DNA from: an uncultured Tateyamaria sp.
GTDB taxonomy: Bacteria; Pseudomonadota; Alphaproteobacteria; Rhodobacterales; Rhodobacteraceae
NCBI RefSeq assembly: GCF_947503045.1
Contig: NZ_CANNCF010000002.1
Span: 651,501 to 715,500 of the forward strand
Direction: 5' to 3'
DNA: 64,000 bases
A model generated the notes under the pieces. It was not told the DNA's origin. It worked only from the letters and a program-made list of their open reading frames with translations, and searched no databases. Shown piece by piece: positions 43,365-52,902 of the stretch. The translations under genes were made by a program, and so were the position numbers. Within the stretch, counting starts at the first letter, position 1, and each line of letters begins with the position of its first letter.

Positions 43365-44468
43365 ATGGGCGCATCCCACATCAATTCGGCTGAAGACGCG
43401 CGGCGGCTGGCCCGCCGCCGTCTGCCGTGGATGATCTTTGACTATATTGACGGGTCAGCAGGGTCGGAAACCGGTGCGGATCGCAATCGCGCCGCGATGG
43501 ACGCGCTGACCCTGCGCCCGCGCATTTTGCGTGATGTGAGCAATCGTTCGCTTGGCACCCGCCTGTTTGGTGACGAAACGCGGCGCCCCTTTGGCATTGC
43601 CCCGATGGGCATGTGCAACCTGTCCGGCCCCGGCGCGGATTTGATGCTGGCCCGACTCGCTGCGCGCCACAAGATACCCCACGGCGTGTCCACCGTCGCC
43701 TCAACCCCGATGGAAAAGATCATCGAAGTGGCCGAGGGCCATGCGTGGTTTCAGCTCTATTTCAGCGGAGACGGAACGGGTACTTTCAAGCTGGTCGAAC
43801 GGGCCAAGGCGGCGGGATACAAAACCCTCGTGCTGACCGTGGATGTGCCCGAAGTGGGTCGTCGACCGCGAGAGCTGCGACATGGCTTCAAAATGCCCTT
43901 CAGGATCGGCCCACGCCAGTTCATCGACTTTGCCCTGCACCCACGCTGGTCGCTGACCTCTCTGGCCGCGGGCAAACCGCAGATGGCGAATTTTGAGATG
44001 CCGGGTTACGAATTTGACCGCACCGAAAGCCGCGCCAAGGCGGATTGGGACACCCTGGCCCGCCTGCGCGAAGCGTGGCCCGGCAATCTGGTCGTCAAGG
44101 GTGTGCTTGATGCCGAGGACGCCGTTGCTCTGCGCGATGCCGGTGTGGACGCGATCCAGGTGTCGAGCCATGGCGCGCGCCAGTTGGAAAGCGCGCCAGC
44201 CCCGATCGAGATGCTACCCCTGATCCGGGCTGCCGTCGGGGACAATTACCCGCTGTTTTACGACAGCGGCCTGCGCTCGGGCGAGGATGCGCTCAAGGCC
44301 ATCATTGCCGGGGCCGATTTCGTGTTCTTTGGGCGCATCCTGCAATTTGCCATCGCCGCAGCTGGCGAACCCGGCCTGACCCGCCTCTGGGAGGTGTTGA
44401 GCGACGAGATGAGCATCGCCATGGCTCAGATCGGTGTGGATCGCATCCCCGTCCATCCGCGCAACTGA
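43365..44468 (+). CDS. slcD: FMN-dependent sulfolactate dehydrogenase
   Basis: The 367-residue protein belongs to the alpha-hydroxy-acid oxidase family: DYIDGSAGSE, the FMN region, catalytic His-x-Arg in SSHGARQLES (about residue 268) and DSGLRSGEDALKAI. It starts 3 bp after comE. In roseobacters the sulfolactate dehydrogenase SlcD of this family makes sulfopyruvate, which fits the ComDE neighbours. Lactate or another hydroxy acid cannot be ruled out from sequence alone. Confidence 0.82.
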   Translation: MGASHINSAEDARRLARRRLPWMIFDYIDGSAGSETGADRNRAAMDALTLRPRILRDVSNRSLGTRLFGDETRRPFGIAPMGMCNLSGPGADLMLARLAARHKIPHGVSTVASTPMEKIIEVAEGHAWFQLYFSGDGTGTFKLVERAKAAGYKTLVLTVDVPEVGRRPRELRHGFKMPFRIGPRQFIDFALHPRWSLTSLAAGKPQMANFEMPGYEFDRTESRAKADWDTLARLREAWPGNLVVKGVLDAEDAVALRDAGVDAIQVSSHGARQLESAPAPIEMLPLIRAAVGDNYPLFYDSGLRSGEDALKAIIAGADFVFFGRILQFAIAAAGEPGLTRLWEVLSDEMSIAMAQIGVDRIPVHPRN

Positions 44469-44510
44469 CCAACGCTGGTCGGCCCGCAGATGTCCGCCTA
44501 TCGTGCAACC

Positions 44511-45779
44511 ATGCAGACTGCACTGACAGACATTTCGGTCACCGTGCTGGGCGCGGGCATGGTTGGTGTCTGTGCGGCTTTGGAACTGCAATCGCGGGGT
44601 GCGCAGGTCACCCTGATCGACCGGCGTGCACCGGGGCAGGAAACCTCTTTCGGCAATGCGGGCGTCATCGCGCGCTCGTCCCTGATGCCGCTGAACAATC
44701 CCGGTCTGTGGGCTTCGTTGCCCAAGCTGTTGCGCAATCGCTCTGCCGGGTTGCGCTATTCCTTGCCCTTTCTGCTGCGCAATATGGGCTGGGCGGCCGG
44801 GTTCCTTGGCCACGCCCGGATGGCCCCGTTTCTGGATACGGCGCGCGCGATGGACGGGCTGATCAACCTGTCCTACCCGATCCACAAACAACTGCTGGCC
44901 GAGGCTGGTGCGCTCGACCGGCTGCGCGAGACGGGTTGGATGTACCTCTATCGGACCAGCGCCGCGTTCGAGGGCGGTGCATTCGGGCGAGATATGCTCG
45001 ATCAGTTCAATGTGGCCACCGAGGTGCTGGATCAGACCGGCCTGCGCGACCTTGAACCGGGGCTGAACCCGATCTTTGAACGGGCGCTCTGGATCAAGGA
45101 CGCGATGTCGGTCAACGCGCCGGGCCGCGTGGTCGAGGCCTATGCCCGGCTGTTCACGGATCGCGGCGGGCGAATCGTGCGGGCGTCGATTGCGTCGCTG
45201 ACGTCGCTTGACGGGCACTGGCTTGTGAACACTGAAAAAGGACCGTTTCAGGGGGACCGCGTCGTCGTGGCCCTCGGCCCGTGGTCGCGGACCTTTCTGG
45301 AACGGGCGGGCATGCGTGTGCCAATGGCTTACGAGCGTGGCTATCACATGCATTACGGGGGCCCGAATGCGGGTGGAAACCTGTCCCTGACCCGCCCGAT
45401 CTATGATCTGGCAGGCGGTTATGTGCTGTCCCCGATGGAGAACGGGTTGCGCATGACCACGGGTGTTGAACTCACGGATTGCGATGCGCTGCCAAATCAC
45501 GCACAACTTAACCTCGTGGAAGCATCCGCGCGTCAGGCGATTGATCTGGGCGAGCGGCGGGACCCAACCCCATGGCTGGGGCGCCGCCCGACCTTTGCGG
45601 ACAGCCGTCCGGTCATTGGTCAGGCGCCCGGGCGCGCGGGACTGTATCTTGCCTTCGGGCATCAACATGTCGGGTTCAACACAGGGCCAGGAACGGCCCG
45701 CGTTCTGGCCGACATCATGGAGGGCACAACGCCGGACATACCGGCAGAACCGTTTTCGCCGGCGCGCTTTATTCGCTGA
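44511..45779 (+). CDS. FAD-dependent D-amino-acid-dehydrogenase-like oxidoreductase
   Basis: The 422-residue protein (7 more from the in-frame ATG 44490) is a DAO/DadA-type flavoprotein: dinucleotide motif VTVLGAGMVGVCAALEL, ETSFGNAGVIARSSLMP, and C-terminal GRRPTFADSRPVIGQAP plus FGHQHVGFNTGPGTARVLAD. DadA enzymes oxidise D-amino acids to keto acids and ammonia, passing electrons to the membrane. Its place between slcD and a TRAP transporter suggests the substrate is an imported amino acid, perhaps sulfonated, but this is speculative. Confidence 0.85.
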   Translation: MQTALTDISVTVLGAGMVGVCAALELQSRGAQVTLIDRRAPGQETSFGNAGVIARSSLMPLNNPGLWASLPKLLRNRSAGLRYSLPFLLRNMGWAAGFLGHARMAPFLDTARAMDGLINLSYPIHKQLLAEAGALDRLRETGWMYLYRTSAAFEGGAFGRDMLDQFNVATEVLDQTGLRDLEPGLNPIFERALWIKDAMSVNAPGRVVEAYARLFTDRGGRIVRASIASLTSLDGHWLVNTEKGPFQGDRVVVALGPWSRTFLERAGMRVPMAYERGYHMHYGGPNAGGNLSLTRPIYDLAGGYVLSPMENGLRMTTGVELTDCDALPNHAQLNLVEASARQAIDLGERRDPTPWLGRRPTFADSRPVIGQAPGRAGLYLAFGHQHVGFNTGPGTARVLADIMEGTTPDIPAEPFSPARFIR

Positions 45780-45819
45780 CACCACCACCAACAATTAAAA
45801 AACCAACCGGGAGACTCAC

Positions 45820-46788
45820 ATGAACATCAAGAAACTTGTCCTGACTGGGGCCGCCGCACTGCTGATGGCAGGGGCTGCGCATGCAGAAAAATGGGATATG
45901 GCGCTGGCCTATTCCGCGACCAACTACCATTCGGAAATCGCCGCCGCCTTCGCGGCCGAAGTCACAGCCAATTCCGACATCGAAATCGTCACGCACCCTT
46001 CGGGTTCGCTTTTCGCAGGTGGCGAGATCTTTAACGCTGTGCGCCGGGGCCTGACGCCAATCGGAGAGCGCCTGATCTCGGCACTGGGCAATGACGACGC
46101 GATCTACGAACTGGATTCGGTGCCGTTTCTTGCCACCAGCTTTGCCGACGCCAAGACGCTTTACGAGGCGACCAAACCCACGCTGATGGAAACGCTCGAA
46201 GAATCGCGCGTGCACCTGCTCTATTCCTGCCCATGGCCGCCGCAGGGCTTTTACTCGGTTTCCGAAGCCAATGCGCTGGCCGACATCGCGGGCATGAAAT
46301 TCCGCGCGTATAACGCAACCACATCCAAGTTCGCCGACGGTCTGGGCATGGTCCCCACCACCATCGAGGCCGCCGAGCTGGCGCAGGCCTTTGCCACCGG
46401 TGTGGCGCAGTCGATGATCTCGTCCGGGTCCACCGGCTATGATCGCAAGCTGTGGGAGCACGTCACCTTCTACTACGACGTCAAGGCTTGGTTGCCCCGC
46501 AACATGGTGATCGTGAACGCCTCGACCTGGGCCGGTCTGGATGACGCGACCAAAGGTGTGATCGAAACCGCCGCAGCCACGGCCGAGGCAACCTGCTGGG
46601 CCAAAGCCGAGGAACTGGACAGCTGGTATATCGAGCAATTCACTGCCAACGGCATGACTGTCGGCACGTTGAACCCTGAAATGCAGGCCGAGTTCGAAAA
46701 GGTCGGCAACGATCTGCGCGCCGCATGGCTTGAACGGGCCGGGGAAAAGGGTGCAGCCGCCCTCGCAGCCTTTGAGGCCGCGAAGTAA
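45820..46788 (+). CDS. dctP: TRAP transporter substrate-binding protein DctP
   Basis: The 322-residue periplasmic protein has signal peptide MNIKKLVLTGAAALLMAGAAHA and the DctP fold with GSLFAGGEIFNAVRRGLTPIG, LADIAGMKFRAYNA and ELAQAFATGVAQSMISSG, where the FRAYN Arg/Asn usually contact the carboxylate. It binds the substrate of the DctQM permease downstream. The position in the cluster suggests DHPS, sulfolactate (as for HpsKLM/SlcHFG) or an amino acid. It has a GGGAGA ribosome site. Confidence 0.92.
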   Translation: MNIKKLVLTGAAALLMAGAAHAEKWDMALAYSATNYHSEIAAAFAAEVTANSDIEIVTHPSGSLFAGGEIFNAVRRGLTPIGERLISALGNDDAIYELDSVPFLATSFADAKTLYEATKPTLMETLEESRVHLLYSCPWPPQGFYSVSEANALADIAGMKFRAYNATTSKFADGLGMVPTTIEAAELAQAFATGVAQSMISSGSTGYDRKLWEHVTFYYDVKAWLPRNMVIVNASTWAGLDDATKGVIETAAATAEATCWAKAEELDSWYIEQFTANGMTVGTLNPEMQAEFEKVGNDLRAAWLERAGEKGAAALAAFEAAK

Positions 46789-46794
46789 GAACAG

Positions 46795-46825
46795 CGCGCG
46801 GCACCCCTGCGGGGTTTGCCGCGCG
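46795..46825 (+). terminator. Hairpin between dctP and dctQ
   Basis: CGCGCGGCA / TGCCGCGCG is a perfect 9-bp stem whose loop contains a second CCCC-TGC-GGGG stem, followed by TCTTTC. It starts 7 bp after the dctP stop. It is likely an attenuator or stabilising hairpin that gives more binding protein than permease. Confidence 0.6.
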
Positions 46826-46850
46826 TCTTTCATCGGTGGAGAGCACGATC

Positions 46851-47372
46851 ATGCGGGCACTTTCAAACGCGTTGGACGCGGTCTATCGCATCGCCGGGTT
46901 TCTGGCGGGGTTGCTGCTGATCCTGCTCTGCTGCCTCATCCTTTACAGCATCCTCGCCCGCCTTCTCAGCCTCTATGCCGGGGGTGCGGCGGATGTGGCG
47001 GGCTATGTGATGGCCACCAGCACCTTCATGGCGCTGGCCTATACATTCCGCTCGAACGGGCACATCCGGGTGCAGTTGCTGGTGCAGCGGTTTACCGGGC
47101 CGGCAAGGCGGCGGGTCGAGATTTTCAGCCTCGCCTTCATGTCCGCCATCGCCAACTTCATCGCGTGGTACATGACCCGCCTGGCCTATGACAGCTACGA
47201 CTTTGGCGAACGCAGTCAGGGGGCAGATGCAATCCTGATGTGGATCCCGCAGGCCCCGGTGGCCGTTGGCGCATGGTTGCTGGCCGTCGCCGTGGTCCAC
47301 ACGCTGATACAGGCGATCTTTGATTATGACGCGGTCAATCCCGAGCACGCGACTGGGCCGGGTGAAGTATGA
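46851..47372 (+). CDS. dctQ: TRAP transporter small permease DctQ
   Basis: The 173-residue membrane protein has four helices, starting MRALSNALDAVYRIAGFLAGLLLILLC, with the DctQ loop TFMALAYTFRSNGHIRVQLL. It forms the small permease subunit with DctM. ATG 46851 has a GGAGAG site; an alternative GTG at 46836 is less likely. It overlaps dctM by ATGA. Confidence 0.92.
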   Translation: MRALSNALDAVYRIAGFLAGLLLILLCCLILYSILARLLSLYAGGAADVAGYVMATSTFMALAYTFRSNGHIRVQLLVQRFTGPARRRVEIFSLAFMSAIANFIAWYMTRLAYDSYDFGERSQGADAILMWIPQAPVAVGAWLLAVAVVHTLIQAIFDYDAVNPEHATGPGEV

Positions 47373-48667
47373 CTGAAACGTTGTCCATTATCGTTTTTCT
47401 GTCGACGCTTTTCATCCTTTTGGGCCTCGGCGTCTGGGTCGGGGCCGCTCTGCTGGCCACGGCCATTCTGGGCATGGCCCTCTTCACCAACGCGCCCATC
47501 GGCGATTCCATGGCCGTCACGATCTGGGGCGAGCAATCCTCGTGGACCCTGACGGCGCTGCCGCTGTTCATCTGGATGGGCGAAATCCTGTTCCGAACCC
47601 GATTATCCGAGACCCTGTTTCGCGGCCTTGCCCCGTTTCTCAGGGGGCTGCCGGGGGGGTTGTTGCACGTCAACATCGGGGCCTCTGCGGTCTTTGCCGC
47701 GATCTCTGGGTCTTCTGCGGCGACAGTGGCGACGGTCGGCAAGATGTCGATCCCGGAACTGCGCGCACGCAAATATCCCGAAAGCATGATCATCGGCACC
47801 TTGTCCGGCGCAGGCACGCTGGGTCTGCTGATCCCGCCGTCGATTTCGATGATCATCTACGGAGTGACGGTCAACGAAAGCATCACCAAGCTGTTCATGG
47901 CCGCGATGATCCCGGGACTTTGCCTTGCCCTGTTCTTCATGGTCTACGTCGCAGGCTGGTCCATTGTGAACCGCGCGACGTTCAGGCCCGACCTCACCAT
48001 CGAAGCCTCAAAACTCTGGCGTCGCCTTGCCGACCTTTTGCCGGTGCTGTGCCTGATCGGGGCGGTGATCGGGTCGATCTATTCGGGCGTCGCCACGGCC
48101 ACCGAAGCGGCAGCGCTCGGAGTGCTCGGGGCCTTCATCCTTTCAGCCTTTCAGGGCGGCCTCACCTGGTCCAACGTGCAGGAAAGCATCATGGGCTCGG
48201 TGCGCACCACGGCCATGATCATGCTGATCCTCATGGGCGCGGGCTTCCTGTCGCTGGCAATGGGCTTCACCGGCATCCCCAAGGCGCTGGCAACCGGCAT
48301 ATCCGCCTGGGACCCGTCGCCCGTCATGCTGATCCTGATCCTCACGGTATTCTACATCATCCTCGGCTGTTTCCTTGATGGGCTCAGCTCAATCGTGCTG
48401 ACCATGGCGGTGATCGAACCGATGGTGCGGGCCGCCGGCTTCGACATGCTGTGGTTTGGCGTCTACCTCATGATCGTCGTCGAGATGGCGCAGATCACGC
48501 CGCCTATCGGGTTCAACCTGTTCGTGCTGCAGGGCATGACGGGCAAGGACATGGGCTTCATCGCCAAGGCGTCATTCCCGATGTTCATCGTCATGTGCAT
48601 CTTTATCGTGGTGCTGGTGATCTTCCCGGGCCTCGCCCTGTGGCTGCCCGAAGTGCTGAGCAAATAG
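47369..48667 (+). CDS. dctM: TRAP transporter large permease DctM
   Basis: The 432-residue membrane protein has about 12 helices and the DctM hallmarks FIWMGEILFRTRLSETLFRG, SAVFAAISGSSAATVATVG, GTLSGAGTLGLLIPPSI, and LFMAAMIPGL. It couples sodium-driven uptake to the DctP-bound substrate. It is followed after 2 bp by the racemase-like gene. Confidence 0.95.
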   Translation: MTETLSIIVFLSTLFILLGLGVWVGAALLATAILGMALFTNAPIGDSMAVTIWGEQSSWTLTALPLFIWMGEILFRTRLSETLFRGLAPFLRGLPGGLLHVNIGASAVFAAISGSSAATVATVGKMSIPELRARKYPESMIIGTLSGAGTLGLLIPPSISMIIYGVTVNESITKLFMAAMIPGLCLALFFMVYVAGWSIVNRATFRPDLTIEASKLWRRLADLLPVLCLIGAVIGSIYSGVATATEAAALGVLGAFILSAFQGGLTWSNVQESIMGSVRTTAMIMLILMGAGFLSLAMGFTGIPKALATGISAWDPSPVMLILILTVFYIILGCFLDGLSSIVLTMAVIEPMVRAAGFDMLWFGVYLMIVVEMAQITPPIGFNLFVLQGMTGKDMGFIAKASFPMFIVMCIFIVVLVIFPGLALWLPEVLSK

Positions 48668-48669
48668 CG

Positions 48670-49377
48670 GTGGAGCCGCCCGCCATCGGCATCCTGATGC
48701 TCGACACCGCGTTTGAGCGTATTCACGGCGATGTCGGCAATCCGCGGACCTACCCGTTCCCGGTCCGCTTTGATGTGGTGAAGGGAGCAAGCACGGATGA
48801 GGTGGTGGCGAAAGGCGACCGGGCGCGTACCATTCTACCTGCCTTTCTCGATGGCGCGCGCAGGCTTGAGGCCTCGGGCGTGCGCGCGATCACAACCTCT
48901 TGCGGTTTTCTAAGCGTGGTACAGGACGAGATGGCTGCTGCGCTGTCCGTACCCTTTGTCGCCTCCAGCCTGTCGCTGGTGCCACTCGTGCGCCAGATGG
49001 TTGGGGGGCGGCCCGTGGGCGTGATCACCGCGCACGCCGGGCACCTGTCGGAACGCCATTTCGCCGCGAGTGGCATTGCGCCGGATTGGGAGGTCCATCT
49101 GCGCGGCATGGAAGGCGTTGACGCCTTTTACGCCCCGATCCTCGGAGGAGCGAACACGCTGGATGCAGATGCCGTATCACGGGGGTTGGTTGACCTCTGT
49201 ATGGCGCTGCAACGGGACGTGCCCGACCTCGCCGCGCTGGTCTTTGAATGCACCAACCTTCAGCCCTATGCCCACGCCGTTCAGGCGCAGACCGGGTTAC
49301 CGGTCTTTGGCATCTATCACCTCATCCAAATGCTGCACGACGCTGCCTGCGCCCCGCAGTTCGACGGGCAGGTCTAG
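48670..49377 (+). CDS. Asp/Glu/hydantoin racemase-family protein
   Basis: The 235-residue protein starts at a GTG (MEPPAIGILMLDTAFERIHGD). It has the paired cysteines of the family, one in the RAITTSCGFLSVVQ region (about Cys77) and one in LVFECTNLQPYA (about Cys195), as in aspartate/glutamate racemases and hydantoin racemase. It is co-directional with the TRAP genes and ends in a 4-bp CTAG overlap with the convergent BKACE gene. With the DadA-like gene it suggests amino acid racemisation and oxidation; substrate unknown. Confidence 0.8.
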   Translation: MEPPAIGILMLDTAFERIHGDVGNPRTYPFPVRFDVVKGASTDEVVAKGDRARTILPAFLDGARRLEASGVRAITTSCGFLSVVQDEMAAALSVPFVASSLSLVPLVRQMVGGRPVGVITAHAGHLSERHFAASGIAPDWEVHLRGMEGVDAFYAPILGGANTLDADAVSRGLVDLCMALQRDVPDLAALVFECTNLQPYAHAVQAQTGLPVFGIYHLIQMLHDAACAPQFDGQV

Positions 49378-50303
49378 AACGCCACCCGGTCCCCGCCCTT
49401 CAACGCCAATATCTCGCGGGCCTCGTCGGGGGTGGCGACCTCATTGCCCAGATCCTCGACGATACGTCGGATCTTGGCGACCTGCTGCGCGTTGGAGGTG
49501 GCCAACTCCCGTCGATTGATGAACAGGCTGTCCTCAAGCCCCACACGCACATTTCCACCCATCTGGCTGGCAGTCGTGGCGAGGGGCATTTGCGCACCGC
49601 CCGCCCCAAGTACCGACCAACGATAATCATCGCCAAACAGACGGTCCGCCGTGCGCTTCATAAAGATCAGGTTGTCCACCTCTGGCCCAATCCCGCCAAG
49701 AATGCCGAAAATGAACTGGATGAACACGGGCGCTTTGAAGAGGCCAATCTTCATGCAGTGTTTCAGATTGTAGAGGTGGCCGACATCATAACACTCGTGC
49801 TCGAACTTGATGTCATGGGGCCCCAGCGTTTCGGCGGCCTGCCGGATATCGGCAAAGGTGTTGCGAAAGATGTTCGCCTCTGACCCCTGAATATAGTCCT
49901 TTTCCCAGTCGTATTTCCACGTGTCGTACCGATCCGCCAACCCGTGAAAGGCAAAGTTCATCGACCCCATGTTGAGGCTGCACATCTCAGGACTGAACCG
50001 CGTGGCCGCCTCGATCCGTTCGGATATCCGCATGGTCGGAGCGCCGCCCGTAGTGATGTTCAGCACGGCATTGGTTGATTGTTTCACCCGCGACAGAATG
50101 GGCGCGTAGTGATCCGGATCAACCGAGGGGCGAAAATCCTCCGGGTCGCGGGTGTGCAGATGCAGGATCGATGCGCCCGCTTCTGCTGCTGCGATGGCCT
50201 GCTCGGCGATGTCATTCTGCGAAAGCGGCAGGTGGTCGGACATGGTGGGCGTGTGGATCGATCCGGTGACCGCGCAGGTGATGATGGTTTTCGACTTGGC
50301 CAT
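49374..50303 (-). CDS. BKACE-family beta-keto acid cleavage enzyme (DUF849)
   Basis: The 309-residue TIM-barrel enzyme starts MAKSKTIITCAVTGSIHTPT and has the zinc motif ASILHLHTRDPE (His-x-His), the FEHECYDVGHL segment and GGNVRVGLEDSLF near the C-terminus. BKACE enzymes condense a beta-keto acid with acetyl-CoA to yield acetoacetate and a CoA ester. Known substrates include 3-keto-5-aminohexanoate and dehydrocarnitine. Being divergent from a betaine-demethylation pair makes a dehydrocarnitine-like substrate plausible, but pocket residues were not analysed. Confidence 0.88.
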   Translation of the reverse strand: MAKSKTIITCAVTGSIHTPTMSDHLPLSQNDIAEQAIAAAEAGASILHLHTRDPEDFRPSVDPDHYAPILSRVKQSTNAVLNITTGGAPTMRISERIEAATRFSPEMCSLNMGSMNFAFHGLADRYDTWKYDWEKDYIQGSEANIFRNTFADIRQAAETLGPHDIKFEHECYDVGHLYNLKHCMKIGLFKAPVFIQFIFGILGGIGPEVDNLIFMKRTADRLFGDDYRWSVLGAGGAQMPLATTASQMGGNVRVGLEDSLFINRRELATSNAQQVAKIRRIVEDLGNEVATPDEAREILALKGGDRVAF

Positions 50304-50499
50304 GGGACGCGCCCTCTTGTTTGAAACGTGATCTTGCGACCATGGCGATAGTTCAGTGATCTACAAAGCAATTTGTTCCAAAACCGATCCGCCGCCAGCA
50401 AGGCGGGGGTCGCAAGCTGTCATCCCCGTGTCGTGAAACCAATGGACAGGGCCGCACACATGCAAGAGCCTTCCACAAATGCTGCGAGTGAGGACGGTC

Positions 50500-52902
50500 A
50501 TGAAAACACAGTACCGGGTTGTTGTGATCGGGGGCGGCGTGGTGGGTACGTCAGTGCTCTACCATCTGGCCAAGATGGGGTGGAGCGATGTGTGCCTGAT
50601 CGAACGCTCGGTCCTGACGGCGGGCTCAAGCTGGCACGCGGCGGGTGGTATTCACGCGCTGAACGCGGACCCCAACATCGCGCAATTGCAGGCGTACACG
50701 ATCGACCTTCTGTCCGAGATCGAAAAGGAATCCGGCCAGAACATTGGCCTGCACATGACCGGCGGGCTGACAATGGCCGGCACATCCGACCGGTGGGAAT
50801 GGCTGCAATCGGCCTATCGCACGTTCCAGTCCATCGGGATCGAAGATTGCCGTCTGGTCACCGTCGAAGAGGCAGTGGAACTCAATCCCATCATGTCGGG
50901 CGACGGGTTGCTGGGCGGCATGTGGGCGGATCGCGAAGGGTATATCGACACTACCGGCACGGTGCATGCCTATGCTGGGGCAGCCAAAAAACACGGCGCC
51001 ACGGTCATCGAACACAACCGCGTGCTGGAGCTGAATCAGACCCTTCAAGGCTGGCAGGTCGTCACAGAAAAAGGGACGATCAGTTGCGAACACGTGGTCA
51101 ACGCCGCTGGTCTTTGGGCAAAACAGGTGGGCCGTATGGCAGGTATCGAACTGCCGGTCTCCCCACTCAAACACCACTACTTTATTACTGATACAGTCCC
51201 GGAACTCGCCGAGCTGGATTTCGAAGTCCCAATGACCGTGGACCTCGAAGGGTTCACCTATACCCGACAGGACCAGAACGGCCTGCTGGTCGGCATCTAC
51301 GAGCAGAACACTGAACACTGGGCCATGGATGGCGCGCCCTGGGATTACGGGATGGAGCTGTTTCAGGAACAGACCGACCGGATCGAGCACGAGTTGATGA
51401 TGGGTTACAGCCGCTATCCCGCGCTGGAAAACGTGGGCATCAAGACTTGGGTGAACGGCGCTTTCACCTTTTCGCCCGACGGGAATCCGCTGGTCGGCCC
51501 GGTGCCGGGAAAGCACGGATACTGGTCAGCCTGCGCGGTCATGGCCGGGTTTCTGCAGGGTGGTGGCGTTGGCAAGTCGCTTGCCGAATGGATGATCCAC
51601 GGCGAGCCGGAGGCCGATGTCTACGGCATGGATGTCGCCCGCTACGGCATCTGGGCCGAGAACAAGCAATACATCAAGGAAACCACCGGCCAGTTCTATT
51701 CCCGCCGTTTCGTGATGACCTATCCAAACGAGCAATTGCCCGCAGGCCGCCCGCTGAAAACCGCGCCCGCCCATTCCGACATGACGGCTGCAGGCTGCCA
51801 CTGGGGGCAAAGCTGGGATCTGGAGGTGCCACTATATTTCGCGCCCGAGGGGTTTAAGGAAACGCCCTCGCTCAAACGTTCGAACGCCTTTGACATCGTG
51901 GCCGCCGAATGCGCGGCGGTGCGTAACAAGGTCGGTCTGCTCGACATCACCGGCTTTTCCCGCTTCGAAGTGACGGGTGAGAATGCCGAAGTCTGGCTCG
52001 ATCACATCATGGCCTCGCGCCTGCCCAAACCGGGCCGCGCGCGCCTTGCCCCGATGCTGGGCGAGGACGGGCGGCTCAAGGGGGACCTTACCGTCTTCAA
52101 TTGGGGCGACGGCATATGGTGGATCATGGGCAGCTATTACCTGCGTTCCTGGCATTTGCGCTGGTTCGCCGATCACATGATGGGCGGGGTCAATCTGCGC
52201 GATCTGGGTGAGGAAATGGCAGGCTTTTCCCTGGCGGGCCCCAAATCCCGCGCCGTGATCGACAAACTGACGGACGGACCGGTGAGCGATCTGCCCTTCA
52301 TGGGCTGCGGCGAATTCGACATCGGCATGCTGCGCTGCCGTGTCGGGCGTCTTTCCGTCGCAGGCGAGTTAGGCTACGAGATACATTGCCGTATGGGCGA
52401 TCACATTGCCCTGCGCAACACCCTGCTGGCTGCAGGCGCGGACGAGGGAATGGTTGAATACGGGTTCAACGCCCTTCTGTCCCTACGCCTCGAAAAATCC
52501 TTTGGCATCTGGTCAGCGGAATTCACCCAAGGCTACACCCCCGGCATGACAGGCATGGACCGCTGGGTTGATTGGGACAAGGCTTTCGTCGGCAAGGCTG
52601 CGGCCCTCGCCGAACGTGATGGCAACGGCCCTGCCCAACGGCAGGTCACGCTCCAAGTCGACGCCAATGGCGCTGATGCATCCGGTTACGAACCGATCTG
52701 GAAAGACGGCGAAAAGGTCGGCTTTGTCACCTCGGGTGGCTACGGACACACGGTCGGCAAATCGTTGGCCATGGCGCTGGTAAAAGCTGAATACAGCGGC
52801 GAAGACACAGACCTGACCGTGCACATCGTCGGCGCCGAACGCAGCGTCAAGGTCATCGCCGCCTCCCCCTACGATCCAACCGGCAAAGCCATGCGGGGAT
52901 GA
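50500..52902 (+). CDS. Dimethylglycine-dehydrogenase-like FAD/GcvT fusion protein
   Basis: The 800-residue protein has an N-terminal DAO-type FAD domain (VVVIGGGVVGTSVLYHLAKMG) with the TAGSSWHAAGG motif, where the His is the usual covalent FAD site in this family, and a DGNPLVGPVPG block at about 330. The C-terminal half is a GcvT-like folate domain (VGLLDITGFSRFEVTGENA; GELGYEIHCRMGDH; FVTSGGYGHTVGKSLAMA). Such enzymes oxidatively demethylate tertiary amines and hand formaldehyde to tetrahydrofolate. ATG 50500 gives the standard start. It overlaps the MttB-like gene by ATGA. Confidence 0.88.
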   Translation: MKTQYRVVVIGGGVVGTSVLYHLAKMGWSDVCLIERSVLTAGSSWHAAGGIHALNADPNIAQLQAYTIDLLSEIEKESGQNIGLHMTGGLTMAGTSDRWEWLQSAYRTFQSIGIEDCRLVTVEEAVELNPIMSGDGLLGGMWADREGYIDTTGTVHAYAGAAKKHGATVIEHNRVLELNQTLQGWQVVTEKGTISCEHVVNAAGLWAKQVGRMAGIELPVSPLKHHYFITDTVPELAELDFEVPMTVDLEGFTYTRQDQNGLLVGIYEQNTEHWAMDGAPWDYGMELFQEQTDRIEHELMMGYSRYPALENVGIKTWVNGAFTFSPDGNPLVGPVPGKHGYWSACAVMAGFLQGGGVGKSLAEWMIHGEPEADVYGMDVARYGIWAENKQYIKETTGQFYSRRFVMTYPNEQLPAGRPLKTAPAHSDMTAAGCHWGQSWDLEVPLYFAPEGFKETPSLKRSNAFDIVAAECAAVRNKVGLLDITGFSRFEVTGENAEVWLDHIMASRLPKPGRARLAPMLGEDGRLKGDLTVFNWGDGIWWIMGSYYLRSWHLRWFADHMMGGVNLRDLGEEMAGFSLAGPKSRAVIDKLTDGPVSDLPFMGCGEFDIGMLRCRVGRLSVAGELGYEIHCRMGDHIALRNTLLAAGADEGMVEYGFNALLSLRLEKSFGIWSAEFTQGYTPGMTGMDRWVDWDKAFVGKAAALAERDGNGPAQRQVTLQVDANGADASGYEPIWKDGEKVGFVTSGGYGHTVGKSLAMALVKAEYSGEDTDLTVHIVGAERSVKVIAASPYDPTGKAMRG

